Shown in pieces: positions 37,301-49,529 of a DNA stretch of 64,000 nucleotides. Both the position numbers and the translations under genes were made by a program. Under the pieces are notes generated by a model. The model searched no databases, was not told where the DNA came from, and saw only the letters and a list, made by a program, of their open reading frames with translations. Every line of letters begins with the position of its first letter. Within the stretch, counting starts at the first letter, position 1. Location of the stretch: positions 5,317,566 to 5,381,565 of the forward strand of contig NC_034424.1 of the NCBI RefSeq assembly GCF_002078875.1, in the 5' to 3' direction. This stretch comes from Numida meleagris (Eukaryota; Chordata; Aves; Galliformes; Numididae).

Positions 37301-39255
37301 CTGAGTTCTGTTCTGCAAGCAGCACAAACTGCTCCTCTGCTACAATCCAGAGCACGAAGGCTGGGATGAGTCCTCGGAGAGCAATCCCAGCTAGATGGGA
37401 CTTGGTGAGGGGGCCTGCAGCCAGGTCTCTGCGCCTGCATTCTGGGATTTTAGGGTTGGTTCCTCATTCCTTACCTTGGACTCAGGTTCAGGTGCCTGGA
37501 CACCATGAAATCCCCAACCCTGGCTCTCTGGGGAAGCAGAGGGAAGCTGGGGCTTTGTCTCTCTGCCTCCTGTGAGCTGTCTGTGAAGCGCAGATAAGTG
37601 CTGCCTCTCTTCTTGGGGCAGTTGGAGGACAAGCACAGCCTCAGCTGTACTTCAGGCATGAGGGGAGCAATCTTCTGGGTGAGGCTGGGCAAATCTCCCT
37701 GGTGATCGCCATTAAGGAACAAACCAACCCTTCTCCATGCTCTTATCGCAAATAAAGGGACCTTCATCCCTGCAGCAAGCCCAGAGGGTGTGTGACCCCC
37801 AAACATCCGATGTGGAAGATGTTTCCATGCTCCAGCAGTGACCTGGGATAAAACCCAAAGTCCTTCTGCCTGGCTGGTGGTTGGTGAAGGATCAAGTGGT
37901 GGTGTTTCAGGTGCGAGGATCAACTCTCCTTGCTCTGAGTCCCTCCCATGCTTCTCTCTGCTGTAAAGAAGAGTTAAAATAGCTCTGCTTTATGGCTTCT
38001 TTGCAATGAGAGCGTTGTGTAAAAAGGACAGAAGGTTCAGTGCTGCCGCTGTGCTTTGTTCTTAACCCCCACGGAGCCACCTGCCTGCCCAGACCGCTGC
38101 AGGAGCGGGGACCGAGGCAGCTTCGCGTGTTGACGTCTGAAGTTGTTCTGGAGTCAGATCTTGGAAGGCTTTCCCTGCCCAAAGAGAACCCCACGCATGG
38201 AGCCCTTTGGAAAGCTTGCTTTGATGGTTGCTTCCCCACCTTTTTGGAAATCCCCCTCTCTGCTGCCTGCCTGTTTGAACTCATGTTTTTTTCCAGCTCT
38301 TCAGCCAGCGGTGTTTTTAACCCAGGGTGCAGCCTAGGAACACCCTGTCTGCACCGTGGGCTTCTCCTGCATACAACGCAGGCAGACCCCGAAGAAAGCC
38401 AGTTGTGCCCCAAATACAGCCTGCTGTTTTTCCAGCTCTGTCAGTTGGCCTGATAAAAGCTATGGGCTCTCACCGCAGACTCAGTCTGCCTTGGTTCTGT
38501 GGCCTTTTTTTGGATGTTGGCTCCTCATCAGTAATCAGAAAGCAGGAGCCCTTCCCTTGCTACAGCAGCACAAGGCAGAACTGAAGGTGGTCAGATGTTT
38601 TGGAAGAAGGGAGTGAAGGCTGAAATGTTTTTTTGGAGAGGGGTGGCTGCAGAAAAACGGCCACTGGGCTTCTGCTGTGCCTTTGTTGGGCACACACAAG
38701 GAAAGGTTTGTCACTGTCACTTGTCCCTCTGTTGCAACAGGCTGCCCGTTCCCACGGGCTTTACTGTCATTTTGGCACCTCCTTCTGGGGCTCTCGACCG
38801 CTTGTGAAATTCCAGAGCAATTTTCCCTGGAGCCCAGCCACCAGAGAGTGCCCCGGGGCTGGGGGGACAGTGGGACAATCCAGTGGGAGGCTCTGCCCCG
38901 CTGCCTGCAGGCTGCGCGCACCAGGAGGGCTGAGCCACTGCCAGTCACCGCGTGCTGCTTTGACGCACGTTTTAGTTGGCTTTCAAGTGCCACGTTGTCA
39001 ACGTGATGCGGGTGAATAGCCATGGTGTGCTTACATCTGCCCGACCTGCGTTGAGGTTAGCCGCGGCATAGGGCGCAAAGGACTGGCTGTGTTGGTTGTG
39101 AGCAGGTCTGCCCAGCTCCCTGCTGAGCAGGGATGGTATGGGAACACGTCCAAACAACGCGCTGAGATCTTCCCTAGGAGACTGCCCATCTCCAGCAGTG
39201 TCCACTGGAGCCTCCTGAACAAGGCATCACAGCTATGTTTTGTGTTTGTATGGCC
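37301..39255. other. Intergenic DNA, no gene seen
   Basis: GC-moderate unique sequence. 37550-37610 has a faint MIR-like order (CTCTCTGCCTC...TCTGTGAAG...GATAAGTGCTGCC) that is too weak to call. Confidence 0.45.
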
Positions 39256-39458
39256 AGGCTGGATATTAGGAAAAGCATTTCATAGAAAGAGTGGCGAGGT
39301 GTTGGCACAGGCTGCCCAGGGAGCAGTGGAGTCACCATCCCTGGAGGTATGCCAGAACTGTAGGGATGTGGAACAGAAGGGCATGGTGGGGATGCGTTGA
39401 TGGTTGGACTTGGAGGTCTTAGAAGTCTTTTCCAACCCTAACAATTCTATGATTCTCT
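39256..39458 (+). repeat. CR1 LINE 3'-end fragment
   Basis: AGGCTGGATATTAGGAAAAG, GGCTGCCCAGGGAGCAGTGG, AGTCACCATCCCTGGAGGTA, TGGTTGGACTTGGAGGTCTT and TCCAACCCTAACAATTCTAT, then GATTCTCTG. All CR1 3' landmarks are in order. Confidence 0.92.
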
Positions 39459-39629
39459 GTACTTGCCATGCTGTGGGTGTACCCATCATTAGATCAGACC
39501 TCACAACCACCAGCCTGGGAAAGCTGAGCGTGGTGAGAGTGCGGTGGCTGGGGCTGAGCCCTTGGGGCGGCCTCGTGTTGGGCATCCTTGCAACTTTGAC
39601 GCAACGACACATTTTGTTTTTGTGGAAAT

Positions 39630-40460
39630 GAATCAAAAGAATGAGGGGAAATGCTTACAAACTCATTTTTAATGAAGATCCTGACTTGAGGACAGATCCT
39701 TTGTCCAGATACAAATGTATTTATGCCGATGGCACCTTGCCATTAGTACAGTGGCTTACACGTTTTGTAACGTGAGAGCCGTGTATACAAGTGAGGCTGG
39801 AGCACAAAAGCCTGAGAGATCAGGGCTTGGCCTTTCCTTCCCCTGTTCTTCGTGGGGTTGCACTGGCTGCTACCAGCTGGGGAGAGGGTGCCTGTATTTT
39901 CCTTTGATTTCTTAGAGGAACACGGTGCTCCGGTGTTCAGTGTTTGCTCCACACCCAGGGACCAGTGCTTGAGGGGTGCAATGGAGCCCTGGAGAAGCCC
40001 CTGGCCTCACGGCAGCAGGGATGTTGGAAAGAGGATGAAAATCCCAGCTTTCATCTTTTGTCACCAATAGTATCTGAAGGAATTTGTACTATTTTAACTG
40101 TTTGTTTTTGTTGCTCCCCTCCCCTTTTAACTATGCACCTTCGCGTTTTCTGCGGGCCCTGTCACCGGGGTATCTCCACTTGGACTTTGAAACAGATTAC
40201 TCAGCTTCGTGGTTGTTTAGAATAGTTTTAAGTTATTTTTACTATCCGGCCCCATTTTCTATCATCACGCTGCAGTTACAGGAGTGCCGGCTCTGCAGGG
40301 GGACACTTGCTTCTTTTAAACAAATGGTTTCCTTCGGAATTAAGGAATAGTTTATGGAAACATTTCTGTGGGCCTTTGATTATTAATTTATGACGAAGGG
40401 GTCTAATTCTATCTTACAAAAATATGAAATCTCAATTTTAGAAAACCTAAATTCGGGGGC
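39630..40460. promoter_or_regulatory. AT-rich blocks, candidate conserved non-coding elements
   Basis: Two AT-rich, non-repeat blocks (about 39630-39785 and 40065-40460) are separated by a GC-richer stretch. The second holds a FOX-like TGTTTGTTTTTG near 40098 and CCTTTGAT (40373-40380, TCF/LEF-like) followed by TATTAATTTATGAC, a homeodomain-type run. Frames are closed by frequent stops. The enhancer role is inferred from composition. Confidence 0.33.
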
Positions 40461-41999
40461 AACTCCTGAGCCGAGTTCCTTTGACGCTGGCTTCGGCGGG
40501 TGGGTGTGTTTGTGCGTTTCTTTTCAAACAGCGGATCTGCTTTCCCCTCGCGCTGTTATGCGGTTAATCCTGTTGGGCCTGATCTGATCCCAGTGGCGCT
40601 GGAGAGAACCGAGCGGGGCTGAAGGGCAGCGCCAGCCCTGTGCTGTGCCGGGAGGGCAGCCCCGAGAGCTGCTGCTCCTTCTGTCTGCTCAGCCATGGGT
40701 TTCAGGGATCTCACCTGTGCTGGGAAGGGCTTGGTCCATTTATTTCCTCTTAATCAGAACGAAAAAAAAGGAGGAAAAAAAAAAGGAAAAGTCTTTGTTG
40801 TCACGTTGGATCTATAAGTGTGATTTTTCTGCACTAAATATGCTGTTGTGAGAAACTAGGCTGAGGAAGAGGCCGTGGAGCTGGGATGGCTGGGATTTCC
40901 CTGGGCACACAGGGATGTGGAGTGGCTCTCGCCTGGTGCAGTCAGCCATGTGCACTGACCTGCCTTGAGTCACGGGGGGATCACACCGACCCACCTGAGG
41001 GAAAACCCCATCTGGGGCATTTCTCCTCCTCCAATATTGATGAGGAGCCCTCCTCAATACTACAGTTTTAGGTGCTGTGAATGAGGGAGCACAGAGTGAA
41101 CCTTGCCAGCTTGCAGCCATCCCTTGGGTCCCCTAGGGCATGTGTTTCGCAGTCCTTGTCTGTGAACAGAGAGGTACCCCAGGCTCTGCGGCGCCTGGGC
41201 TGTGCCGGGAGCACGTGTGGCTTCTGGCCAGGGCTGAGGGTTGTCCCCCGCCTCCCCCTCAAGGCCATGGGAAGGGGAAGAGGAGAGCCATGTTCCCAGG
41301 GATTTTTTAGAGTAGCACAAGGAAGGGAGGGATGTGGCATCGGGATGCTAGGCCTTTGGGTGGATTCCTCTCTCCCGCTGACTTCCAGTTCTCAAGGAGC
41401 TTCTTTGCCGTAGCGGGGAAGGGGTTAAGGCTTCCTTGCAGCCTGGCCTGGGAGCATCCGCGTTCCCCTTCCGGGGCTGCTGAGGTTTGCTGGTATGCGT
41501 GCAATGCGGCGCCAGCCGGCCGTGAGCACCCAGCCCTCTCTGAGACCTTCCCAGCACGGCCTCCCCTCCCCAGCTCTCTCCTCTAGAGCTGAGGGATGGG
41601 GCTAGGGAGCTTGGAGCTGCCCGCAGAGCAAAGCCAGGGGCTGTGGGAGATGTGGAAAAGGGTCAAGTTCCAAAGCAGCGTTTGCTTGGGTTCCACTGCT
41701 TTGTTCGCCTGAAGTGCTCTTGCACAGAGGAGCATCACTGGGCACATCCTTGTGCTGGCCCAAGGTTTTGTAGCTTGTCTGTTCTCACAGCTTTGCTTTG
41801 TAGGATAGGGATCAGGGGGTGGAAAAGGGCTTTGCTCTGTGGGGTTGGAGTCAGGCAGTGCTGTTTCATGCAGGCTACTACTTCCTGATGCGGGGGCTTT
41901 AGTGCAGACATAGGCAGGAGCTGGAAAACTGCAGCAACAGCAGCAGTGTTCAAGTTGAACCATAGCGAGATGCCTTGGAGGGAGATGCAGATTGCCTGG
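40461..41999. other. Intergenic DNA, no gene seen
   Basis: GC-rich unique sequence with an A-rich tract at 40760-40790. No coding exon or named repeat. Confidence 0.5.
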
Positions 42000-42260
42000 A
42001 GTTCTCTCCGCTACAAAAAATTTATGTCCCTTATATAACTAGGGAAAAGCAAACAAAGAAACTCGTCTCCAAGTGGGAATGTGGTGTCACTGGGAGAAGT
42101 CCCACAGCATGGGTGAGACCTCTGATTTACTCCCAGGGCGATTAACTCTTCGTCAGAAGGGCAATGCTTTTAGCGCTGCATTTTCAGATAAACGACTCGC
42201 GGATATTCCTGAAGAATTGCACATGTGGGTTGCCTAATTTAGGCAAGTGCCAGGGATAAT
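42000..42260. promoter_or_regulatory. AT-rich candidate element with a perfect 17-bp palindrome
   Basis: TTGCCTAA-T-TTAGGCAA (42230-42246) is a perfect inverted repeat with 8-base arms around one base. It lies in an AT-rich stretch that also has CCCTTATATAACTAGGG near 42027 (CArG-like but not a consensus match). The symmetry suggests a dimeric factor site. I cannot name the factor. Confidence 0.33.
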
Positions 42261-42689
42261 TTTTCATTCCGGAGCATTTTGAGGTTCGATGGGGCTGCTC
42301 CCCCCGTGCCCTCCCACCAGCCAAGCCAGTTCCTTGGCTGCACTTTACCTTTGATCTCCATACCACACCGCCATTGACGTTGGCAGGAGCCGTCTTGCAG
42401 CCCAAGGATGTTACATGGTGCTAATTCCGTAGGCTCCGATAACAGAGCCTCTCTAAAAATGTCATTTGGGGCCATTTGCAGGGTGCGTTTGACATCGCTG
42501 AGTGCTGCCCCAGCACGCGCTCCCCGTGGCCACCAGTGTGGGACGTGTGAGCTGCGTCACGGGGAGGCCGAGGGACGGGATCCTCAGCAAAACAACTTCC
42601 ATTTTTTCTACCTTCTTTTCATCCGCCCCAAAGGGACAAATAAAGCCCTTGGCCCTCGATTGCTCCGGGCGGTCGGGCTGATGCCAAAA

Positions 42690-42965
42690 ATAAGATAGGT
42701 CAAAAAGGGAATAACGTGGGGGGATGGTTTTGGATTGTGGTTACACCCTAACTTTCTTATTACCTCAAGATAAGTTAAAAAAGGAAATTCATTTAACCAA
42801 GAGAGGCATTTCGGATGTCAGCGGCAATGGACTTGGTTGTTGTTTTTTCCTTCTCTGCACGGGCAATTATCAAATTAATCTATGTTGATATAAGCCTCAT
42901 ATCAACACAATCACTAATACATTTACACTTGCCAAATGACAGCTATTCAATAATGTTTTTCTGTT
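42690..42965. promoter_or_regulatory. AT-rich candidate enhancer with a 9-bp-arm inverted repeat
   Basis: TGTTGATAT (42883-42891), a 7-base loop, and ATATCAACA (42899-42907) form a perfect inverted repeat. Nearby are TGTGGTTA (42736-42743, RUNX-like), AGATAAG (42768-42774, GATA) and CAATTATCAAATTAATC (42864-42880, homeodomain-rich). The block is not repeat-derived as far as I can see. It is the best enhancer-like block in the window by motif density. Confidence 0.38.
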
Positions 42966-43084
42966 GTTTTCTTGAACTCCACTTTCCTCTGCCTTTGCAT
43001 CTCTGGCAAGGCACGGGTCCAGCTTCTGGGGGGAAATCCCCAGGTTCCCTCTTTGAGATTCTCACTGCTGCCCTTTCCTGGGGG

Positions 43085-43145
43085 CATTGTTATTGCAAAA
43101 ATTTAATCAGCGTATAATTAGCAGCGCAAAAGATTTACGTATTGC
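43085..43145. promoter_or_regulatory. Small AT-rich candidate element
   Basis: ATTGCAAAAATTTAATCAG followed by CGTATAATTAGCAGCG. It has C/EBP-like and homeodomain-like cores in about 60 bases of AT-rich DNA. Motif evidence only. Confidence 0.22.
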
Positions 43146-43321
43146 CTCTCACTATTGGGAACGGGGCAGCTCCCGTGCGGGGTGCTGGATAAACACCCGC
43201 ACATGGGGGAACCAACTCTCCTGGATCAGTTGTGCCGGTAAATCCCCAGCAGCTGACGCAGAGGGACTGTGCAGTGTGCAAGCAAACAGCTCAGCTGGTG
43301 CCATGGCCACTGCAGGCGTAC

Positions 43322-43370
43322 TTTGTTTTTTATTTTTTCCCTTTTCTTTTTCATTCTTTTCCTTTCTTTC

Positions 43371-43402
<32 letters not shown>
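43322..43402. repeat. Pyrimidine-rich (TTTC)n-like tract
   Basis: About 80 bases are almost entirely T and C, with CTTT/CTTTT units and a final T run. A low-complexity microsatellite. Confidence 0.85.
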
Positions 43403-44324
43403 AAGGGAGTAAGGCCTCCGTGTTTCAGCCTGTGCATGTGGATGTACGTGCCTCTTTCTTCCTTTCTCGCTCTATCCATTTGTTCCCGCCTCCCCCTCTT
43501 TTCTACCCAGCGACGAGTTTCAATTATGTTTGGCTGAAGGGTAGAGCTCTTGTACGGCTCCCGCAAGTCTTGTGAAAATGGGTGGGTGGCTACAGAAGGA
43601 AAGACTCGAGCGCACAATAACTGCATGCGAACCCAACCCTTACGAGACACCAGAGAATCCACACTGGACAGGCTGCTGGGAAGCATGTTTTGTCTGCTTT
43701 TCCATCCAGGGCTTGTTTGTTGGGGCTGGAGGTTGGTAGAGAAGGAGAGGACGAGGAGATGCTGCTTCAGTGCTTGTGCCTCACTGCACCTGGGGAAGTT
43801 CACTGAAAGCCCTGTCAGCACATTCCCATTCTGGGTGCTCTGGGCTATAGGCACAGGGGTGAAGCAGGCCCTATAAGCAGGTGGTGTGATTGGATCTGGC
43901 TTAGCAGGAGGTAGCTGGGAAGGGGAGGTGAAGGGAAGGCTCCAGACAGCATTTCCCATCAGAGCAGAGGGGACGAACAATGCCTGGGTGAGGTTTGAGC
44001 AGCAGGAGGTGGTTCCTGTGGTAACAGAACACGGTGCTTGAGTGGGAGTTATGTCCAGTTGTCTGTTCGCAGCCTCAAGGACAGACAGCCGAGTGTGGTG
44101 AGCTCCTGGTTTTGCAGAGGGGAAGCTGCAGGATGGAGATGGGAGGATGCAGAACAGCTGCTGGTTGGTGTGTCCCGATGCCCTCCCAGCGGGACCGTGC
44201 ACTTTGCTGCCTTGCAGCCTGCCCAGATGCCCACCCCAGGCCCTGTCCTCGCCATTCTGCTGCTCCTGACCCTAACCCCCGCCCTCCATGTGCTCTTAGC
44301 ATCGTGGTTCGAAGTGAAACCTGA

Positions 44325-44570
44325 CACAAGTAAATATGTTGACAGGCTGTTTTCAGCCAGTAGGGAATGTAAATTATCTCATTTGAACAAGGCTAATGCA
44401 GAATCAAGCCACTGGTCCCAAATATCCCTTATAAGAAGTGCAGATGAGAAATATTCATGGCATCTTCATTCCTAGATTATTGCTTTTATCTTTGTGGTTC
44501 CTTCAGTGGCAATATAAAAGTTACTGATTTTGCACTTTTTATGCATCTGAACCTGCAGACTTTGAAATCT
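44325..44570. promoter_or_regulatory. AT-rich candidate conserved non-coding element
   Basis: The AT-rich block holds CCTTATAAGA (44427-44436), one base from the SRF CArG consensus, and several homeodomain-type cores. There is no repeat similarity. A CArG-like site would fit an immediate-early gene, but the distance is 42 kb and the match imperfect. Confidence 0.28.
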
Positions 44571-47500
44571 GTAAGTTTGCCTGTGTGATTTGCCTTGTTG
44601 GATTGGTACCCTTGGAGGCACTAGGGATGTCCTGTGCTGTAACATCACTGCCCTTATGGGTTGTCTTGGGTGTAACATCCCATCTTGGGAATGTCCTTAG
44701 CCAGGACACTGGGATGGATGGAGGTGGGTTTGGATTGGGTCCTCCTGGGGCACAGTAGATCCCAGGCATGGGAGATGCTTGTGCAAAGATAGGCCAGTGT
44801 GTGCAGGGAGATGCAAAGCTCCATGAGGCCAACAAAGACTCCCAGCCACTTTGGACCAAAGCCATTTTTGGGACCTGCTCTTCCCAGGCTCAATGCATGC
44901 TTTTGGAGTAAATGGAATCACACTTAGGGCTAAAGCTGGACATTACTCTTCATACTCACTTTTCAGTAGGTGAAGGCACTAGGATGCGGAGTTTGGGCTT
45001 CTTCAACGCATGCAGATGTCACTTATTCTTCCCTGGAGCCTGGGCCGGGCATCTCAGGAAGGTCTCTGTGTTGCCCTCACTGGTGGGCATGTGGAACTAG
45101 GAACTCTTGCTCCAGTTCCTGCTCAGGAGAAGGTCCTGGGAGCTCTCCCACCAGTGACAGCAGCTGTTTCCCACTGGGGTCTCACCCTCCGATGTGTACC
45201 TTTGCACAGCATGGTGAAGACAGAAGGTCGGATCGTCTTCAAACCTTGACCGTGTTTGCAAGCAGACGTCTTTCTGGCTTTGCTTTTCTCTCCGTAACAG
45301 GTTTTTCCCTTTAAGAATGCAGAAGATTGATTCCCTTGCAGGGCACATCGCCGAGGCGAGCCATGTCCAAATGGTTTGCACGTCTGCATTTTTTACTGCT
45401 CTCGTTTAATATGTATGCAAATGCAGTCTCTCCTGTCCTCACTCTCTGTGTGGGTTTGCACAGTCAGGAGCACATTCCCATTACCGCTGCCCATCTCCTG
45501 CTCCACTCTGCATTTGAGGAGACTGCCTTTGAAACGCTGATAGATGGAGGTGCAAGGGAAAAGAGAGAAATGACGGATTTTTGTAATTTCTTTGCTGGGG
45601 GGGTTAGGCAGGAGGAGTTGGGAAACCAGAGGAGGGAGGTTTAAACGTATGCAAAATTGTTTATTGGGAGAAAGGGTGGGCCTCCACCTCGAGAGCCAGG
45701 GTGCAGATTTTGTATGCCGTTCCATTTTCAGAGTGTTAGCTCAGAGGATTTTAGCTGGAGGTTAGGGAAAAATCCGAGCACTGGCAATAATCTTGTGATA
45801 GTGGAAATATTCAGCTTTTCTCCTGATAAATAGACACGTGTTGGAACTGCAGTGGGGGTTTCAGCCCTGAAAAGCGATGTTGTCTTTTTTTTCAGTAAAT
45901 AAAGGGCAAGATGTCCAGAACTGTTCCCTGCAAAGGGGTGGTATATGGCTGCTACTACTTTCTTTTCCTTTCTTTTTTAATAGCTGTGTTTTTCCCAAGC
46001 ACTTTAAAGCCAGTGCCTGTGAAACGTGGACACTCGTGTATCCAGAGCTGTGTTTGCATAAGTAAAATGGGAAACTGTGCGTGCTGGCTAACACCAAAAT
46101 GTGGGAGCCACCTTTGGAAACGTGCCTGACGGCAGGGGAGCTTTTCCTGTCCCCAGGTGATGGTATTTTTTTAACTTCTGTTGTTTGAAGTTGCAGATCT
46201 CCAGGTTCTGCATCTGCTTGGAAGTAACAGCGAGGGCTGAGGAAGGCCTTGTTCTTGGTGTGGGAAGCAGGGGATGACATATCCCTTCATCGCCCGGATC
46301 ATTCTGGAAAAGAAACAGAGCTTCATGCTGCCTCCCACCCCATCAAGGAAATTTAGGTTCTTTAAATGCCAAAGGAGGCAGATTTCCATGTTTATTTTAG
46401 TTTTGAACCCTGCTACACAGTGCCAAATCCTTTTTACAGAGCTGCTCAGGGTGGGCTGTATGGGAGGGTGCGCTTTGGGGGGCTAGAAGCATCCCCTTCT
46501 TGCTTATGCCCCAAAGTTGGCGGCTCTGCCTGGAGCACCTCTTCCAGACTCCTCCCAGAATCCTCCAATACACTTCTTACTCTCCTTTTCCAGAAGCCCA
46601 AATGAGTTTTTCACTCTGGGAAAGCCCCTCTGCTGTCTTGTCAGAGATGTTTACTTTTGCATCTCCAAGTTGTGCAATACTGTTTTGTGTCTCTGGATGT
46701 TGTGAAAGCCCTTTCCACGCGACGGCACAGATGTGCCCCTGCATCTGTGGGAGAACAGCAGGACACAAAGCTGAGGAATAGCCTGGCTGTGCACTGATCT
46801 CTCTCTGGGGCTCTGTTTTTGGTGTAGTGTCGGAGGGATCTGGGGATGACCTCCAAGCTGGGCTTTTGGATGTGCTCAGCTCCTTGGTGACGTGCAGAGG
46901 GCAATTCTGTTCATGCAACAGGGCATGGAATGTCTCTGCACCTGAGGTCTTGCAGACAGTCTGGTCCTGCCTTTACTTCCCCTTGCTCCAGGCAGAAATG
47001 TGCCTTTGGCAGCCTCGAGGCATGCTGTATCTGCCAGCCGGGTCCACAGCCCACATTTATGGCTGTCTCTGCTGCAGAGGATGGTTCTTCTGCTTCTCTT
47101 TCCACCCCATTCAGAACGCTCCATCCCTATTGACACTCTGCTGTCAGATGGGGCAAGGAGCAGAGCTGTGAGCTGCTGCAGCTCTGCTGCTGTTGGCTGA
47201 CATGCGTCCCTTAGTTCCCCTTGTAATGTTTGCTGAGAAGTAAATATCTCGTGCCGCTGTGCCCTCACTCTGGTGAATTTGTGTTGCTTGTGATCACAGG
47301 CTCCAAACTTCCCCTATTACAGTTGCTTTTTTAAGAGTCTCTTTTTACTGGTGAGTAGATTCATGGAGCCTTTCTACTTCCTTCATCTGTAAATTGTCCT
47401 CTACATAACTAAGAAACCATTCTGGCTGGGTTTTGATGTGTTTGTCGCCCAACAGATGTCTGGGTGGTTAAAGTGCCCCCTGAGTACAAGTATCCTGTGT

Positions 47501-48221
47501 TTGCAAGCTCTTTGATAGTTGGTTCAGGAATCTTTTTGTTCTTTCTTTCTCTCCTGAAGTCCTGGGGGTCTGTAGCAGATGCCTGCTGCAGCCTCTCCTT
47601 TGTTTTCTGCTCCTGATATCTGTGCCCACAGTGTTACTCCTCTACCCTCTCCCTTATCAGATTAGATTATCTTATTCTTGTAAGTACTTTTGACACATTC
47701 AGCCCTGTAAAGGCAAGGTGAGCAGATTGCATCTCAGTGCTGGGTTCCTGCTGCTCGTGTCTCTGTCGTTCTTCACTGCACTGTTCCAGCTTGGCTGGAC
47801 AGCACGTAGGACCGAGGCAGGACACTACCTGCCATAAATAATAGTGATAGCACAAGTGAGGCCAGATCCTTCCCCCGTTCGATAAGTCACAGCACCACAT
47901 GGCACCACCGTATCGCCTTGCATGAAAACCCAGGGTCCGTTTTGTCTCAGTGCTCTCAGCCATGTCACTACGACCCTCGCTTCAGCGCTTCCCTTCTCTG
48001 TTGATCTGCCTCCAGCAGCTCTCCCTGCGTCCTGAGCTTGGCTGCAGGCACTGAAGCTTCTTCTCAGTGTTACGCACTGCCCCTTACCTTATCCTTGGCT
48101 CCCTGCCTGTTCACTGGGTTTCCTGGTTCCCACGTGTGATCCAGAAACCCTCTTTGTTATTCCATCCTTCCTCCCCGTCACAAACCTGTGTTTCTGTTCC
48201 ATCTTTCATGAAAAGGTCTAA
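44571..48221. other. Intergenic DNA, no gene seen
   Basis: Mixed composition, with AT-richer stretches at 45570-46080, 46280-46420 and 47210-47560. No recognisable exon, RNA gene or repeat. Confidence 0.5.
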
Positions 48222-48365
48222 GACTGAAGGTGAAATGTGATAACAGCCTTCAAAAATATGTCAGTGGCTGCTGCAAACAGGAGAGGAATAAACGATTCTC
48301 CATGTCCTACTGTGCGTAGGACAAGAAGTTATGGGCTTAAACATGGAGATTTTAGGGTTGGTGCT
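48222..48365 (+). repeat. Degraded CR1 LINE internal fragment
   Basis: GACTGAAGGTGAAATGTGAT, ACAGCCTTCAAAAATATGTC, GTGCGTAGGACAAGAAGTTA and TGGGCTTAAACATGGAGATTTTA follow the CR1 order around its 'GATAGGACAAGAGG...GGGCACAAACTG' region. It lacks the 3' terminus. Confidence 0.55.
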
Positions 48366-49529
48366 CAAACATCCTATATGTGAGGCTCTGGGGGCTGCCT
48401 ATGTGTTGCTGGAGGGGCAGCTTGGCTAGGGGGAGCTGAGGGATGCAAGGTGATTGAGGTAATCACTTTTCATCCTCTCCAGCCCCCTTAGTTCCCTTTC
48501 CATGTTCTGGAAGCCTCCAGCTAGGCAAAGAGCTTTTTGTGTTTTGCTCAGCCGGGCTCTTCACTTTCTCTCTCCTTGCTTTTTTGTCTCTGTTGCAGCA
48601 GTCCTGGCAAACACAATTGCAGCAAGCCTGGAAATAGCCACGACAAACCGCTCCTCCAAAAACCTTTCCTTTGTGCACTGTGGCTCCTTTCAAACCCCAT
48701 ACGCTAGTGGAGATTACAACAGCTGCAATCAGAGTACAGGGACGTGCAATAGAGCCCAAAGCAAATGTTTTGTTGCGCCCAGAAGTGTTAAGACTGAGTC
48801 TAGGACAGCCAAGAAGCTGCTGGAGGTCCTTGGTGGGAACCTGCAATGAGCTTTGCAGAGGGCTGTGTGTATATTAGCACATAGGTGGGAAAGCAGTGGT
48901 GAAGATGGTTTCTGGAAGCTGTGTCCCAGCTGGTGCTGCAGGGCTCCAGCATCTCTCCTGCTTTGGTGGGTGTGTAAAGACTCACGGGCAGGAGGGCAAT
49001 GAGCCAGCAACATGGGTGGCTGTGGAGCAAGGGACAAGGGTGAGCAAGCGCTGGTGGCTCCTTGCATAGCTGCCTGTTCCCACCACTGCAGAAGGACGTT
49101 GCAGGGCATCCTCCAGCCTTGTGGAAATTTGCTTGCTTTGCTGAAACAAAAATCAGAGGGCCTGGGAGCTGCAGAGGGCTCCTTCCAAAATGAGCGCACG
49201 GCTCTCAGTGTTTCCTACAGCACCGATCTGGAGGCCCTGGGGCCCCTTCAGCCTGACACCCACCTCCTCTGACCCCTCCCCATCTAGTACTCCTGAGCTT
49301 GTGTTGGGTCTGGCTTCATCTGCAGGATCTCCTCCTTCCCAGGTCCTTAGCAACTCTCTCCATGGTGGGGGGTACCAGGGGGCCCCATTTCTGGGCCCTG
49401 CTCAGCTGCGACCCCTTCTCTCACCCTGCAGTGTCAGCCCCCTTCACAGCTCCCCAACAGGAGAGGCAGGCAGGGAGAAACCAGCGGATGAATAATTTAT
49501 TATAACGATGCAAAATAGGGTTTTAAAAC

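Noticed and set aside
37550..37610. Possible MIR core
   Set aside because: The order is suggestive but the identity is too low to separate from chance.
43351..44202. 283-codon minus-strand frame
   Set aside because: Its end is encoded by the pyrimidine microsatellite (a Lys/Arg/Glu run) and it has no recognisable domain.
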